From: Vanilla planifolia | Lineage: Eukaryota; Streptophyta; Magnoliopsida; Asparagales; Orchidaceae | Direction: 5' to 3' | DNA: 64,000 bases | Assembly (NCBI GenBank): GCA_023846275.1 | Contig: CM043875.1 | Coordinates: 26,545,470 to 26,609,469, forward strand | In this document: positions 36,363 to 48,592 of the stretch, piece by piece | How positions within the stretch are numbered: the stretch's first letter is position 1 | How the letters are laid out: each line of letters starts with the position of its first letter | Notes under the pieces: model-generated | What the model saw: only the letters and a program-made list of their open reading frames with translations | What the model was told of the DNA's origin: nothing | Databases searched by the model: none | Translations under genes and position numbers: made by a program

Positions 36363-36602
36363 TTAAGTGTTTTTCTTTTCGTGTTCTGAATCGTAGTGAC
36401 AATGCGATTTTTCTCTAATTTTTTTGTGGCGAAAAGCCCCACGGCTTGCTTGATTGGGTTTCCTCCGAGTCTCCTCTCTCCGATCGTCGGCTTGGCCTTC
36501 CACAGCCATCCGCTGACAAAATTTCACTGATTGCCTCCTAAAATTGTCCCTTCGCAAAACCCTTGAGCATGTCAGGAAGCTTGGGGAAAACACTCGAGGC
36601 AT
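36363..36602 (-). pseudogene. GC-rich coding-like remnant of unknown origin
   Basis: About 200 bases stand out by GC content from the AT-rich surroundings. One minus-strand frame is open for 79 codons and rich in Arg. A second frame, with one stop, reads more like protein (VFPKLPDMLKGFAKGQF, then EAISEILSADGCGRPSRRSE). I do not recognise either. It could be a lost first exon or a fragment captured by a transposon. No introns or partner exons were found. Confidence 0.25.
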
Positions 36603-39600
36603 TTAGAATGAATAACCTGATTTTATATTTATTATTTTTATATATTTTTTTTCTAATAACTTCAAAAATTAATTAAAATTCAACGAGTTCTACTAAAATT
36701 AAATATCTTATTCTTAATTATGTGAAATTTATTTTACTAAATATTAAAAATTCATATCTAAAAGTGTTTACGAGTGTTAAGACTTTACAATTAGTTCTTA
36801 ACATCTAGAGTATGGGCACTAATAGGATTTAGATAAACAACAAATGTTTGGACTTGTCTTAGAAGATCGAAACTGATTTTAGGTTGCTTTGATAGATTTA
36901 AGGAAAAATTAGTTGATTTGAAACAAACCCAAAATTTTCTTTCTAATGATCCTAAGAGGGTAGTTATGAACTTAGAGTGCATTGAGCAATCTTTGGATCT
37001 TCATAAACTATCATATATGGTACAAACTATCACATCTATCCATTCAACTTTCGAATGTTATCCATCAACGTTGTCCTTGATTGCTTAATGTTTAACTTGA
37101 TTAGATGTACTTCAAGGGCTTCCCCAAGCGGGTTTAGATTTTTTTTTTTTTTAATTTTATGAGGTTTTTTTGCTTGTACATTTTTTTATATTTCTAGTTT
37201 TCTTGCTCCCAATGCTCCTACCACCATATGTATAAGGAAGCCTATATTAAGGATCTTAGTTATATTATCTATAACATAACGTTCTGGCTATCGACATAAC
37301 TAGTATTGAGGGTGTGTTATTATAATGTTTAACTCTCCATTTCCTTTCCTCTATCATGACATATATAGTTGTGTTACTTCAAGCTTTGTTTGTGAATGCT
37401 TCTTCATGAATCAATTCGATCTTAACTACACACATGCATAGTAGTTTTATATTTTCTATGTGATTCACTTCAATTTTCATTGTGCTCGTGTTTATGCCAT
37501 GAACTTCAATATAATTGCTTGAGTTGGTCATTCTAACAATTACTAAATTTTTGTAGTTAAAATGGTGAGCAAGCTATGTGTTGAAACATGAAATGGAGCT
37601 TAGTCATTAGCATTTCTACTTGAAGATCAACTGACATAGCTCATATGCTTATTATATTTGTATTTGAGATTGGTTCATTAAGCACCTATGTCACCATTTT
37701 GTGCTAGATTTGTTGTAGAAAGTTTAAACAGTTCAAAACATTTGGGATAATGACACAATTATACTAGTTTGTCATTAAATGTTATAACGTAAACTTCAAA
37801 ATCACCTTGTCATTTTTCTCTTACATAATCATTAGTTATAAGTTAAAAAATTACTAAGTATATTCTTCTTTTGTGAAAACACTTTGCACCTCACTTGTAA
37901 TATGTATTGCAAAGTATCCAAAAATAATTCACGATCATAATAACAATGCCACGTCAATGGCAATAGAGTAATTAGATAACATAAATCAATTATGTCGTAA
38001 TCTACCCTCTAATAATGAGGTCTTATTTATAAATAATTATAATATGAGAATGTGATAGTCAAGGGATTCTAATGTAGGGTGGAGTGCATATAGATTGACA
38101 TATACCAAGAGAAAGGGAGTAGTTAGAGGGAATCATGGATTAATGACTAGGTGTCAAGAAGATTAAATGAAACTTTTATATAAAAAAACCCTTGATTCGG
38201 GAAAGTAATGATGCAAGGAGTCAAACATATGCATTAAGATAGAAAAATCTACATTATACATCTTGAGGAATCCAATTTGAGTTGATCACAATAAGACTAG
38301 GATCTCAAAGAGGTTATCTAGAAAGACAAAGGCCATCAAAGGAAATTTTTCATAACCTCCAAGGCTATTTAGTATTCTTTAACAAGATATGAAACCTTTT
38401 GATGTTCTCTACATGAGAAAGTGTTCTTCTATTATTATCTTTTCCACCCACCCTTTAGTGTGAATATGCTTTACAACATGGTAGGATGCAAGGACATTAG
38501 TAAGAAAGGCATTGAAGACCTTTCACCCTCCATGATTTAAGATCTTTGGATGAATTTCCAATGGCATCAATTTGGGATACAACATGAGCATTTGTGTAGT
38601 GCATTATGATTTTTTAAATCCTTCTTTAGTTATTCAAGTCATTATGGGAAGCAATACATGTGTCTTAGACCAAGTCATCTTCCAAGCCTAGATTATTTTT
38701 CATGTTAGTCCCAAACGTAATGAGTTCAACTAGATTTTGAATGTCGAGTTATGCTAATTGACTAAAAAGTTAATAAAGTGGTTTAGCATTTTCTTTTTGA
38801 ATTTACTTAAGATTAGGATTATAAATGACTTAAGAAAAATCCTTGACTACATTGTCTCCATTTAAGTTTTGAGTTTTTTAGTTCATTTTCAACCTTGGAT
38901 TGCTTACATTCTAAAGCGCTTGAGCTTGGTTTATGTGGCATCAATTCAAGGTCATATTCGAATGCTACATAAATCAGTATTATTTTTCAATTCATGCACA
39001 TTCTGAAAATTTTTATTTTCTTGATTTCATGCATTTGATATCACAATCCAATGTATAAAAGAAATCTCAATTTAGATTATTACAGTATAAAAATGTAAAT
39101 AATAAAAATAAAATAATTATTATAATCATGTCTCAAGGAATATAAAATTTCAAATAATCTTTCTAACTACATTAACTCTGTCAAAATACAACATTTAAAT
39201 AGTTCTCAAAATATTACAACATGTTCATCCATTATATGTCTCACCTTAACTCGCCATTCTCATGATGCTCTCTAATCACCATCCATCATACCTGAAATAT
39301 GTTAATCAATATAGGTTAAGTTATCATCACGAACTCAGTAAATAATAACTAACAAAAATTACAAACATTATTATAATTTAAATCATGTCATATACAAGAT
39401 CTATATCACATGAATATTGCCATTAACATATTATGTATGAATAATTGCATAAACATACACAAGCGATTATATATGATTTTCCATAATCTCATGTGACTTG
39501 TTAGTAAACTTTAATTCTTTCTAGGCAATCCTCTATCTTTTTTATAATTTATGTGATTTATTAACTACATAGATAATCTCTAGCCTTTATCTAACATATA

Positions 39601-40480
39601 ACATATCTTCACCATTACGTGGCTCATCACCACTCAGGCATTATTTTAACTTCATATGATTTAAAATTATCCAAAAATTATTTCATCTTTTCATGACTTA
39701 TTATTACCCAAGCATAAGTACCTTGATATTCACTTTCTTACAAGGTACATATCATATATACCCACATAACATGCTCATCATGTAACATGCTACTTTGTTC
39801 TCATGCAAGCATTATTCATGCCAAATAACACACTCATGCTCATAGCATTAGCACATCATTCATCTCTAAATCTACATAGACCTATCAAAGGTAATGTATG
39901 TAACATACATGATTACATTTGTAGTGGACCTACTTGAATATCCACAAGTTATTCAATTCCTTTCTCTCACTTTTTTTGTAATTATATATAGAGCACACAT
40001 TTCATTTCATTTGCATATTTAATGCATAACATGATCCATTATGCCTTTTCATTTGTTTTCGCACCATCTTGGTGTTTATTACCATTTTTAGTTGCATCCA
40101 TTAAACTCATGGATCCGTCAAACTTTTAACATCCTAGAATAACCTGTAGATATATACAATATAACCAAATGAAATATCATTATATTAAAATTTTGAAAAA
40201 AATTAAATATGAAAAAGACCCAAAAATGGTTATTTTTGTTAAATATTCTTATTGATTATAATGTATAAGTGACTCCTAAATAAGAGAAAACAATATTGAA
40301 TATAATAGGATATAACACATGGAATCTAGTGAAAGTGATTTCATTAAGATTGGACATGATTCAACAATTGAAAAAAAGATAAAAGATGGATGAAAAATAC
40401 TAAATTTATTTAAATAATTAAGAGATATTTTAATGATCTCCTAATACACACACACACACACATTTAATAATATATATTGG
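36603..40480. other. intergenic, AT-rich, no gene recognised
   Basis: Nearly 4 kb without a frame longer than about 60 codons that looks like protein. The texture (mixed composition with many short, broken frames at 37900-38900) suggests very old transposon sequence, but no domain could be read. Confidence 0.4.
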
Positions 40481-41310
40481 AGAATGAGAGAAGAGAGAAG
40501 GGATTAACTCACAATCCTTACGACAACCCATGGAGAAAGGAGAAGTTGGCAAAAAAAGACATCTAAATGGCAAAAAAAGACATCTATAGGATTGAGGGAA
40601 AGGCACAATCTAAAAAAGATCACATGAGAAAAATCGATCTCAAAGCAAAGTGATTTTTCCCTTATGTGTAATCTTGATTTTTATGAGATCTTGCATAGAT
40701 TCACAATTATACATGTAACAAAGTGCATAAGGGGGAAACTTGTGTTGTGAGCTAATGGGGTTATTTGGCTTGTTTGTAAGAATTGTGAATAAGATTGCAA
40801 TGTTATAAGGTCATAGCTCCAAGGAGTTTTTGGACAAAATAATCAAGAGATCAGAAGGTCTGATAAAAATAGCAATTAAGACTAAAGTCTATGTCAAATT
40901 CTTATTGAACGATCCAATGGGGAATCAAACGATTAGATAGAGATATCGAATAATCTAAAAATTTTGGCAAACAAAGTCTTGAGCTTCAAGTTTTTGGATA
41001 TGCGAAGATCAAACGATCCAACCAAAAAATTAGGCAGTCTGATGAGGACCTGAAAAGCAATGGATGAGAGGACACACAGATGCTCCAAGCATTCAATATC
41101 TATTGGATTATCATCGAATGGTTTGATGGAAGTTGATAAAATGTTCCGATGAGACTATTGGACAGTCTAATCCATACTTGGGAGTGGTTAGACCAAGCGT
41201 CGGACGGAGTAATTGAATGGTCCGAGGTTTGTCAAACATACATTAAACAGTTCGATGAAATGGATTGAATGCTCTGATCAAAACAGAATTCCTTAAATCT
41301 AATGGGTCCT
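40480..41310 (+). mobile_element. diverged LTR-like sequence (plus orientation)
   Basis: The sequence contains many scattered, degenerate copies of a 'gatccaatgg / ggtccgatg / cagtctgatgagg' theme (40910-41280). I associate this with LTRs of some plant Ty3/gypsy elements. It shares collinear blocks, inverted, with 42760-43620: gattgaggga, aaaaaagat, atgagatct, and gtcaaacatacat followed by a gttcgatg-like block. No internal domain lies directly beside it, so it may be a solo or broken LTR. Ends are not defined. Confidence 0.55.
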
Positions 41311-41431
41311 CTAGGAGTTAAATTGATGCAATTATGAATAGAAAATAAATAAGAGCATATTAGCATTGGCACTATATAAATACCCAAAAATAAGAATAAT
41401 ATGTATGCGCTATTTGTAATTGCAAGAACTT

Positions 41432-41434
<3 letters not shown>

Positions 41435-41472
<38 letters not shown>
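41435..41472 (+). repeat. (GA)n microsatellite
   Basis: About 38 bases of uninterrupted GA, directly after the plus-orientation LTR-like block. Confidence 0.95.
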
Positions 41473-41473
<1 letters not shown>

Positions 41474-41675
41474 AATATTTAACTTTTTGATAATTAGGTA
41501 GATGATTTGGCAGTAAATTATTGATGCTTAATTACTTAATTTCTTGATAGAACCTATATGTTGATTTAGAGATATATGGAAGGTGATATCATAAGTATGA
41601 ATATTTCATATAACATAAATATTACTTGTATGAGAACAAGATTGAGTAAGTATGATCTATAATATAACCTAACTA

Positions 41676-41890
41676 GTGATAAATTACGTAAAAGTGTAAT
41701 ATAACTTCAATGATGTTAAACCGCTTAAAGATATAGTAGCCTTAGTATTGATGAGTCACAAAATGTGTAATCTAGCCAAGTAGTGATGAGTTATGAAAAT
41801 GTGTAATATAACCTCCATGACAATGAGTTACAAAAATACATAAAATAGACCAGTGGTGAAAACTCACAAAAAAGGAATATTATAAGGCTA
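41676..41890 (+). repeat. degenerate minisatellite, about 36-bp period, about six copies
   Basis: Units start near 41676, 41711, 41749, 41784, 41821 and 41854 (spacing 33-38). Each follows the pattern 'gtgatgagttacaaaaatgtgtaatataacc'-like in degenerate form, for example tgatgagtcacaaaatgtg and gtgatgagttatgaaaatg. No constant spacer/repeat split is seen, so this is a tandem repeat and not an array of another kind. Confidence 0.75.
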
Positions 41891-42112
41891 AAAAATTCCA
41901 AAAAAGAATAAAAAAATGATTAGTTAGTCAAATAAATAACAAAAAAATGGTAAATGCATATTAGTTTTTATATGACATGTTTATATAACATGCGTTGGTT
42001 TAATATTTTATTGGAAAATAGAATTGGCATATGATACATTTGATTTGTATGATATTGTCAGTAATATTTAAGTTAATTTTTCCTACAAATCCTATGAGAT
42101 GTCTCAACCTAC

Positions 42113-42336
42113 ATTAAATTTAATGAATTAACTTTTCAATAGATACATGTAAAAATAATGGCGTTGAATCTATATTACACTTGGGTATGCCTAGGACCAA
42201 TGATCCTATGAGATTATCAGTTGTATTAAATTTAATGAATTAACTTTTCAATAGATACATGTAAAAATAATGGCGTTGAATCTATATTACACTTGGGTAT
42301 GCCTAGGACCAATGATCCTATGAGATTATCAGCAAT
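42113..42336 (+). repeat. identical tandem duplication, 2 x 112 bp
   Basis: The unit attaaatttaatgaattaac at 42113 repeats at 42225. The copies appear identical through agattatcag (42220 and 42332), so the event is very recent. The flanks also repeat: the block agttaatttttc...tcctatgagatg at about 42070 recurs at about 42352. Confidence 0.95.
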
Positions 42337-42642
42337 GTTTAAGTTAATTTTTCTTACTAATCCTATGAGATGGCTCAACCTATATTAACTAGCATGTAAC
42401 AAATACAAATATGTTATACAATAAGATACACAAGGAATAATGTAGAGAGGGGAGGATTGATGTCAATAAACATGTTATAATTTGAAAAACTAAATTATTA
42501 TAATCAAACAATATTGTAATGATTTGTTATGAATCATATGATATACTGACATTATATGTGATCTTTTGCAAACTATTAGTAAACTTCATTATGTATTTAT
42601 TTATTTTGATGATGTGAGTAAGAATATTTACTTTATTGTATT

Positions 42643-42731
42643 ATTAAATTTAATGAATTAACTTTTCAATAGATACATGTATAAATAATGGTATTTTATC
42701 TATATTACACTTGGGTATGCCTAGGGCCAAT
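42643..42731 (+). repeat. third, diverged copy of the 112-bp unit
   Basis: attaaatttaatgaattaac through cttgggtatgcctagg recurs here with a few changes (ataaataatgg, attttatc), about 310 bases after the second copy. It shows the unit was already dispersed before the recent duplication. Confidence 0.85.
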
Positions 42732-42759
42732 GCCATAGGGCTATAGTAAATTTAATCTA

Positions 42760-43620
42760 ATTAGGTTGTTTATCAAACCCATTGGTCCATCTAATCCATT
42801 TCATTGGTCTATCTGATATGCGTTTTATAGATATCAAACTAGTCGATGTATGTTTGACATTAATTGGATCCATTTGATTATTTAGTTCAACCTTTCATCT
42901 GATGGCTCTCATATCCTCATCGAATCGTCCATTGTTCCCATTGGACCATCCAATCTATATTTCATCAAACTATTTGACAATCATCTAATAGACATCAGAC
43001 ACTTTGATCATCTATTTGCCCCATCGTCTATTCCTTTGTAGGTTGTATTGAACTGTTCGATTCCTTTGTCAAATCTTTAGCAAAGAAAAATCTTTTTTGC
43101 CAAGCTTCACAAATTGTCTAATACTCTCATCAAACCCTCTTATATCCCATCACATAGTTATTTTTTACCATAGGATGAGTATTTGATAGAGACTTCAGTC
43201 ATATTCTCCATTTTATTAAACCATTTAATCCGTCAATTGTACCATCTGATAACCACTTAGAGTAATCGATTTTAGTTTAGACAAAGTTATTACTTTCAAA
43301 ACTTTAGTACATATCTCAATGGCTCCATAGGTTTGCATTTAAAACTTTCCCTTCCCATGTAACTCCACTACTGCATAAAAGCATGGATCTTCATGAGATC
43401 TCATGGAAATCGATATGCACTCATAATGAAACTCAACTTACCATGCAAATGAGGTTCCTCGCATTATCTTTTTTGGATTGAGCTCATTCCCTCAATCCCC
43501 AAGATTTCTTCATGAATTCCTCTTTCTCCTCTTATTGCCCCTATGAACTTCACTTCTCACCGTAGATTTTCTCTCTCCTTACCAAGTCAACTATCCAATA
43601 TCCAATTATCAAAGATATAA
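42760..43620 (-). mobile_element. diverged LTR-like sequence (minus orientation)
   Basis: On the minus strand this block is homologous, though much diverged, to 40480-41310: gattgaggga...ccaaaaaagat, tccatgagatct, tggcaaaaaagat, gtcaaacatacat and a run of 'tggaccaatgg / gatggtccaatggg / gacgattcgatgagg' motifs. Together the two form an inverted pair about 1.5 kb apart. It may be another solo LTR or an LTR fragment; ends are not defined. Confidence 0.55.
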
Positions 43621-44830
43621 TATACCATTCAATCAAAATTTTATAAAGTTCAATATTCTTCACATTTTTTTCATATCAAACGGCTTTTATAAATTCGATG
43701 AATCAATTTTAATACGAGTTACTCATCAAACCCTACATTTTTATAACAATTTCACATTTTTTAACAATGTTTGATATTTATTGTATTGCCTCTTGTGTAA
43801 TTATCATAGAATAAAATGTTAATATTTCTTCAGCAAGCTTCGACTTCTTGTTTTATTGCCAAATTGTGCATAATCCTGATGAAATCAATATCATTAGATT
43901 CCTTGTATTATACTATATCGTATTTAGTATTCACCTTACCCGTTTAGGAGTTGTCAATACAAATGTTTTACAAAAATACTATTTTTCAACTTTTCACACA
44001 TTTTTATTCATTTAAGAGTCTTAAATACAATGATATCTTATTCAACTATATTTCAAATATATTCAAGAGGTCTTAGAATGTTACAATTCTAACTTGAGTT
44101 TGTGTAGCCTTTATAAAGTTGCTTATCAAACAAACAAACAAGTAAAGTCTATTATTTACTTTGCCACAAAAAAAAACTTTCTAACCAGTCTTTCTATCAA
44201 GCAAAAGTAGAGTCTTCAAATGAATGTTATGCTATTCTAATCTAACTTTAAATGTGTCTACAAATAAGCTTCAAATGTTAATAAATAAGCACAAATATAA
44301 TGATGTTCATAAGCATAAAATATATATTGTGTTCACGAATATATGTACATAAAAAACATTTCTTTAGTTACTAATGAAGCTCCTAATTGAGCCTTAATTG
44401 CATATGTTTTGCAAGTTATGAGCAACATAGTTCATGAACATCATTAACAGCCCCTGTATTTTGTAACCAATTAAATCAAACAAGCATAAATGAGCAATCA
44501 TCAAGCCAAATTTACAGTAGGTTTTCAAGCATTTTGGTTTTTGCTTACAGCCCTACAGCAATTCAGCGAATGGAGTACTAATATCTGAGTGCAGAACAAT
44601 AACATTTGCTTGAATTAACTTCGCAGAATAAACATAATTAATACTAAGTTTGATTTCTAATAAAAATACCATGCCCAACTTGTATGTAGATATAAAATGT
44701 CTAAGCTCAATGGCCTTGAATTGAAATCTCCATGCCAAGATCCAAGGTTCTTAATAAGGATATTAGCTCGATTAACTAGCTATAGTTTAGTCCTTGAAAC
44801 TTCACCGAAGTATTAAGATCAGGCCACCAT
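43621..44830. other. intergenic, AT-rich, no gene recognised
   Basis: No frame with family resemblance. A minus-strand open stretch at 44553-44738 has ordinary length and no motif. Confidence 0.45.
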
Positions 44831-44833
44831 CAA

Positions 44834-45060
44834 TCAAGAAGAAACCTGAGGAATTGAGGTTGAAAGAATTGAAGTCGCTGCTTTTCGGGGAAGACGACTG
44901 AAGCTGCTTGCTAGTTGCAGAGAAAAAGAAGTCCACTTGGCATAACTGAGGACTACGATTCCCTCGGCAGCCAGGAAGAAGGAGAGAGCCGATAGGGTGA
45001 ACCTGCCGGAGCGCAAAGCCCCATCAGAGAACCACCACAATCGTCTTCCCACCGATCGGT
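44834..45060 (-). other. GC-richer island with an orphan open frame
   Basis: A compact GC-richer patch in AT-rich DNA. On the minus strand it has a 70-codon open frame (RRLWWFSDGALRSGRFTLSA, then SFFLAAEGIVVLS) ending in TGA at about 44834. There is no ATG at its start, so it would be an internal or broken exon. The hydrophobic centre could be a membrane segment. I do not recognise it and found no partner exon nearby. Confidence 0.25.
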
Positions 45061-45830
45061 TTTACCGACAGGGTTCGGTGGGCAGCATTTGCATAGACAT
45101 TTGCGTAACAATTTGCTTAAAAAATATTAGCTTTTAGTTCTTTTATAATTTTAATTATTTTATTAAGTAATTATCGATGACTTGTAATCAAATATAATAT
45201 TTTTTAATAAAAAATATTATTTTAAAAGATATTAATTAATCTAATATTTAATGATAATTATGCCAAAACAATTTTAACATGCAAAAATTAGTTTATTGAC
45301 CCATCAATTATGCGTATAAAGTTTTATTAGAATAGATTCAATTCATGACAAAACTTATGATAAAATTATTAAGATTTGAGAAAAGATAGATATAATTTTC
45401 AACTCAAGTGATTACAAATTTTTTATTAAAAGGAGAGTCATATATGTTCTTAAAGAGTCATATTTTTACTAAAAATAAAATTATTTGAAAATTTCTAAGT
45501 CTTAAAAAAAGGAAAATTATAAGTGTATTTTTAGTACCTTCTTTTAGTAATATAATTATGTTATTCTGTGTGAAACTTGAATATATATCTAAATAAAATT
45601 TATCAAAAATAGATAAAAAAAAATGATGATTGTGTTATTAGTAAGCATGATACTTTCAAGTTTTCTAAGTATATAACAAAAGATATTATAGATTACATTT
45701 AATAAGAGTTTAAAGTCATGGCTAATGAAGCAATCATTCAGAGAGAAAATGAGAATCGGGTGATATTAGATATCAAATATTTTGATCAAACTAAGACTTA
45801 TATTTATGAAGACTTACCAATGCTACTTCC

Positions 45831-45922
45831 AAATGGATCTAAATGTCATTTGAGTTTTGGTATAATGCTCAAGAAAAAATGGATCTAAATGTCATTTGAG
45901 TTTTGGTATAATGCTTAAGAAG
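45831..45922 (+). repeat. near-perfect tandem duplication, 2 x 46 bp
   Basis: aaatggatctaaatgtcatt at 45831 recurs at 45877. The two copies differ by about one or two bases (gctcaag/gcttaag). Confidence 0.92.
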
Positions 45923-46059
45923 AAATGTAATTTTTTAAAAACTTTTAAATGTGAAATATTAGTTGAAAACTTTGATTCTCATTCATGAAACTCTTGACAA
46001 GCTTGAATTTATTTAATTGCTATTGGATTTTCTCTAATTTCTCTTTTTTTCAAATATTT

Positions 46060-46060
<1 letters not shown>

Positions 46061-46124
<64 letters not shown>
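46061..46124 (+). repeat. (CT)n microsatellite
   Basis: About 64 bases of CT, broken once by TTT near 46095. Long pyrimidine tracts like this are length-variable. Confidence 0.95.
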
Positions 46125-46128
<4 letters not shown>

Positions 46129-47754
46129 TTCAACTATTTTAAAGATGCCTATAGTCTTTAGGTTAATAATATGGTTAGAGTTTTATTTTACAGATAAGGT
46201 TTTAAATACATTAAGTTTAATAAATTATTAATTATTTTTATTAGTTTTTTTTCTACCTTTTCTTATTTTTATTTAAATTAAAACTTATTTATAACTGATT
46301 TTTTAAATTTTTTAATCAATTTGGCTTCTAATTTTTTTTGGCTATTTTTTTAGTTTTTAATCCATGGGATCGATTGTTATTAAATTTTTATTTTTTTAAT
46401 TTATTCTATATTTTTTTAAGAAAATTTCTTTTGATAATTAATTTTCTCATTAACATTTGACTTGTTATCTCACATCTATTGCACTTCATTTCTCCTCTAA
46501 TAATTTTAAAATAATTTATTTTTAATATTTTTTAAAAATATTTTAAGTATTTATTTTAAATTTTTAATTAATTATAATCATGTAATTATTTTATTATTAA
46601 ATTTCCAAAATCTTAATATTTTATTTAATCATCTAAATACCTTCGCTTTTCATATTTTTAATATCATTAAATTCTAGATAAATTGTACTCTCAATTTCTA
46701 CATTTCTCTCCCTCTCCCCTTATCCTCTCTTTAAGAGTCATATTTTTTTTTTATTTGATGTATAAGTTATCAAAGAAAATTAATAATTAGTTAAAATTTT
46801 TAATAATTATCATATGACTTGTTTATTTATCTCAAATAATTTATAATACTATTTTCATCTTTATATATTAAAATTTTAACATGATATATTATGTCAACAT
46901 GCATGAATTAAAAATAAAGAAAAAATATATTTTACAGTTAAACTGTTTTAATACAAAGTGAATAAACCAAAGAATAAAAAAGAGCTAAAGATAAAAAATA
47001 TGTATAGTTTTAAAAATAGGGCTATAATTTCAAAAAGAAAAAAAATCATGTTTGCTAATTTAGTGAATCTCATTCTAGTTAAAGATTTAAAAGTAAAGCC
47101 TAATAATCCAACGATAAGAATTATCTTGTTTGAAATAATGGTTTGGAGGTGAAATATAAAATGAGTAAAAAGTATAAATAAATAAATGAGTATTAAATAT
47201 TTGAATGGGATTTTAAAGGTGACAATTTAAAGCTTTTCTTTGTTAAGTATATTCTTTTATTTATCTTACAAATTTAGACATTATATGATATAATTTGGAC
47301 CAAATATGTAGCATGATCTTGTATATGTACTAATTTATATTTATGTTATATAATTTTTATGATTAAGCTAGTGTTGATTGTCTCAATCTATTTTATGACT
47401 TAATTATTTTAATAAATGATAAAACATTACATATAATTCTAAAATAGCTATAAGCGAGATAGTTTCATATTTGCTATTGTGATAAGTGTTTTATTTAATT
47501 ATGGTTGTACATTAGAAACTATTGGGTTAACTAATTTAATATTATAGTTTGGATAATATTATAGTTTAATTCTACTATGAGAACTTACTATATAGGCTTT
47601 GCTTTTCAAAAGATAATAAAATTATTCTGTGATTTATTATTTAGATTTCAAAAAGTATTATGCAGTTTTGGTCTTCATTAATAAGAATAGTTTTAAAAAA
47701 TAAAGAGAAAGTTTCATGGCCCCAAAAGGGTAGATCTCTACATAAATGGAAAGC

Positions 47755-48370
47755 GTGGTATTGATACGTGCAATAGCTAAAAAGGAATCAAATTTAATAA
47801 GATAGTCTCTCTTATTATTAAGCATAGCTTGATTTGTGTTTAGCTTGCCTTGGTAGTATCTTATAGCTTAAAGTTAGAACAAATTGAAAAGAAGTTTATC
47901 TTTTTTGCATGAAAATCTTTAAAATGATATTTGAATACAACAACCATCAATATTTGAAATATTTGAGAAGAAAGATTATGTATGTATATTGATGGGATAT
48001 TTATATAACTTGAAGAAATTACTAAGATACCAATATAACAAGACAATCAAGATAGATTATTTATTCTTAACATATCATATCATTATATTATATACAAATT
48101 TTATAAGTATTATTTATTTGTTTTATTATGCTGATGACATATTGCTTGAAATAAAGGATATGCATGTTATATTGAAAGTTAGAGTATAGATAGGTATGAT
48201 ATTTGATATAAAAGATCTTGATAGTGTAAAAAAGATACTTGAGACAAAGATAATTATTGATAAAAAAAGTTTGAGCATTTTTTCTCCCATAAAAAGGTAT
48301 ATTAAGTAGATTTTGGAGAGATTTAACATATAGAATGTTAATTCTCCATTAATCAATAACTTATGTCTAC
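47755..48370 (+). mobile_element. Ty1/copia reverse-transcriptase remnant
   Basis: Across several frames the translation follows the copia RT order: LKLEQIEKKFIFLHENL (like LELEQLDVKTAFLHG.L), RRKDYVCILMGYLYNLKKL (like DYVCLLKKSLYGLKQ), YADDILLEIKDMHVI at 48127 on (the YVDD catalytic motif with V to A), MIFDIKDLDSVKKILETKII, and YIK.ILERFNI. Many frameshifts and stops show it is long dead. The surrounding DNA is too AT-rich to define LTRs. Confidence 0.8.
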
Positions 48371-48592
48371 CAATCTTTTGCCTATTTATTTAGATGAAGA
48401 CGAGAATATATTAGTGTAAAATATAAGATAGATAATGAGAGTATTTTCAACTAAGGGTTTTAGATTCTTTTGAAAAACCTTATAGAGAGAAAAGAAAAAA
48501 GTTCGAGTTTTTAACAATATAAAGAAAAATTTGTTTAGGAAGAATTTAGGTGAGTGGAATAATGGTGAGGTGGTTAGGATTGAATTGGGTTT

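Larger units (their letters stand above)
45080..47750. other. intergenic, very AT-rich, no gene recognised
   Basis: Mostly T- and A-rich sequence with no coding frames. It contains a short 46-bp tandem duplication (45831-45922) and a long (CT)n tract (46061-46124), listed separately. Confidence 0.45.

Noticed and set aside
41676-41890. Regularly spaced ~36-bp units resembling a CRISPR-like array
   Set aside because: The units are contiguous and degenerate throughout with no constant repeat alternating with unique spacers, and this is plant nuclear DNA. It is a minisatellite.
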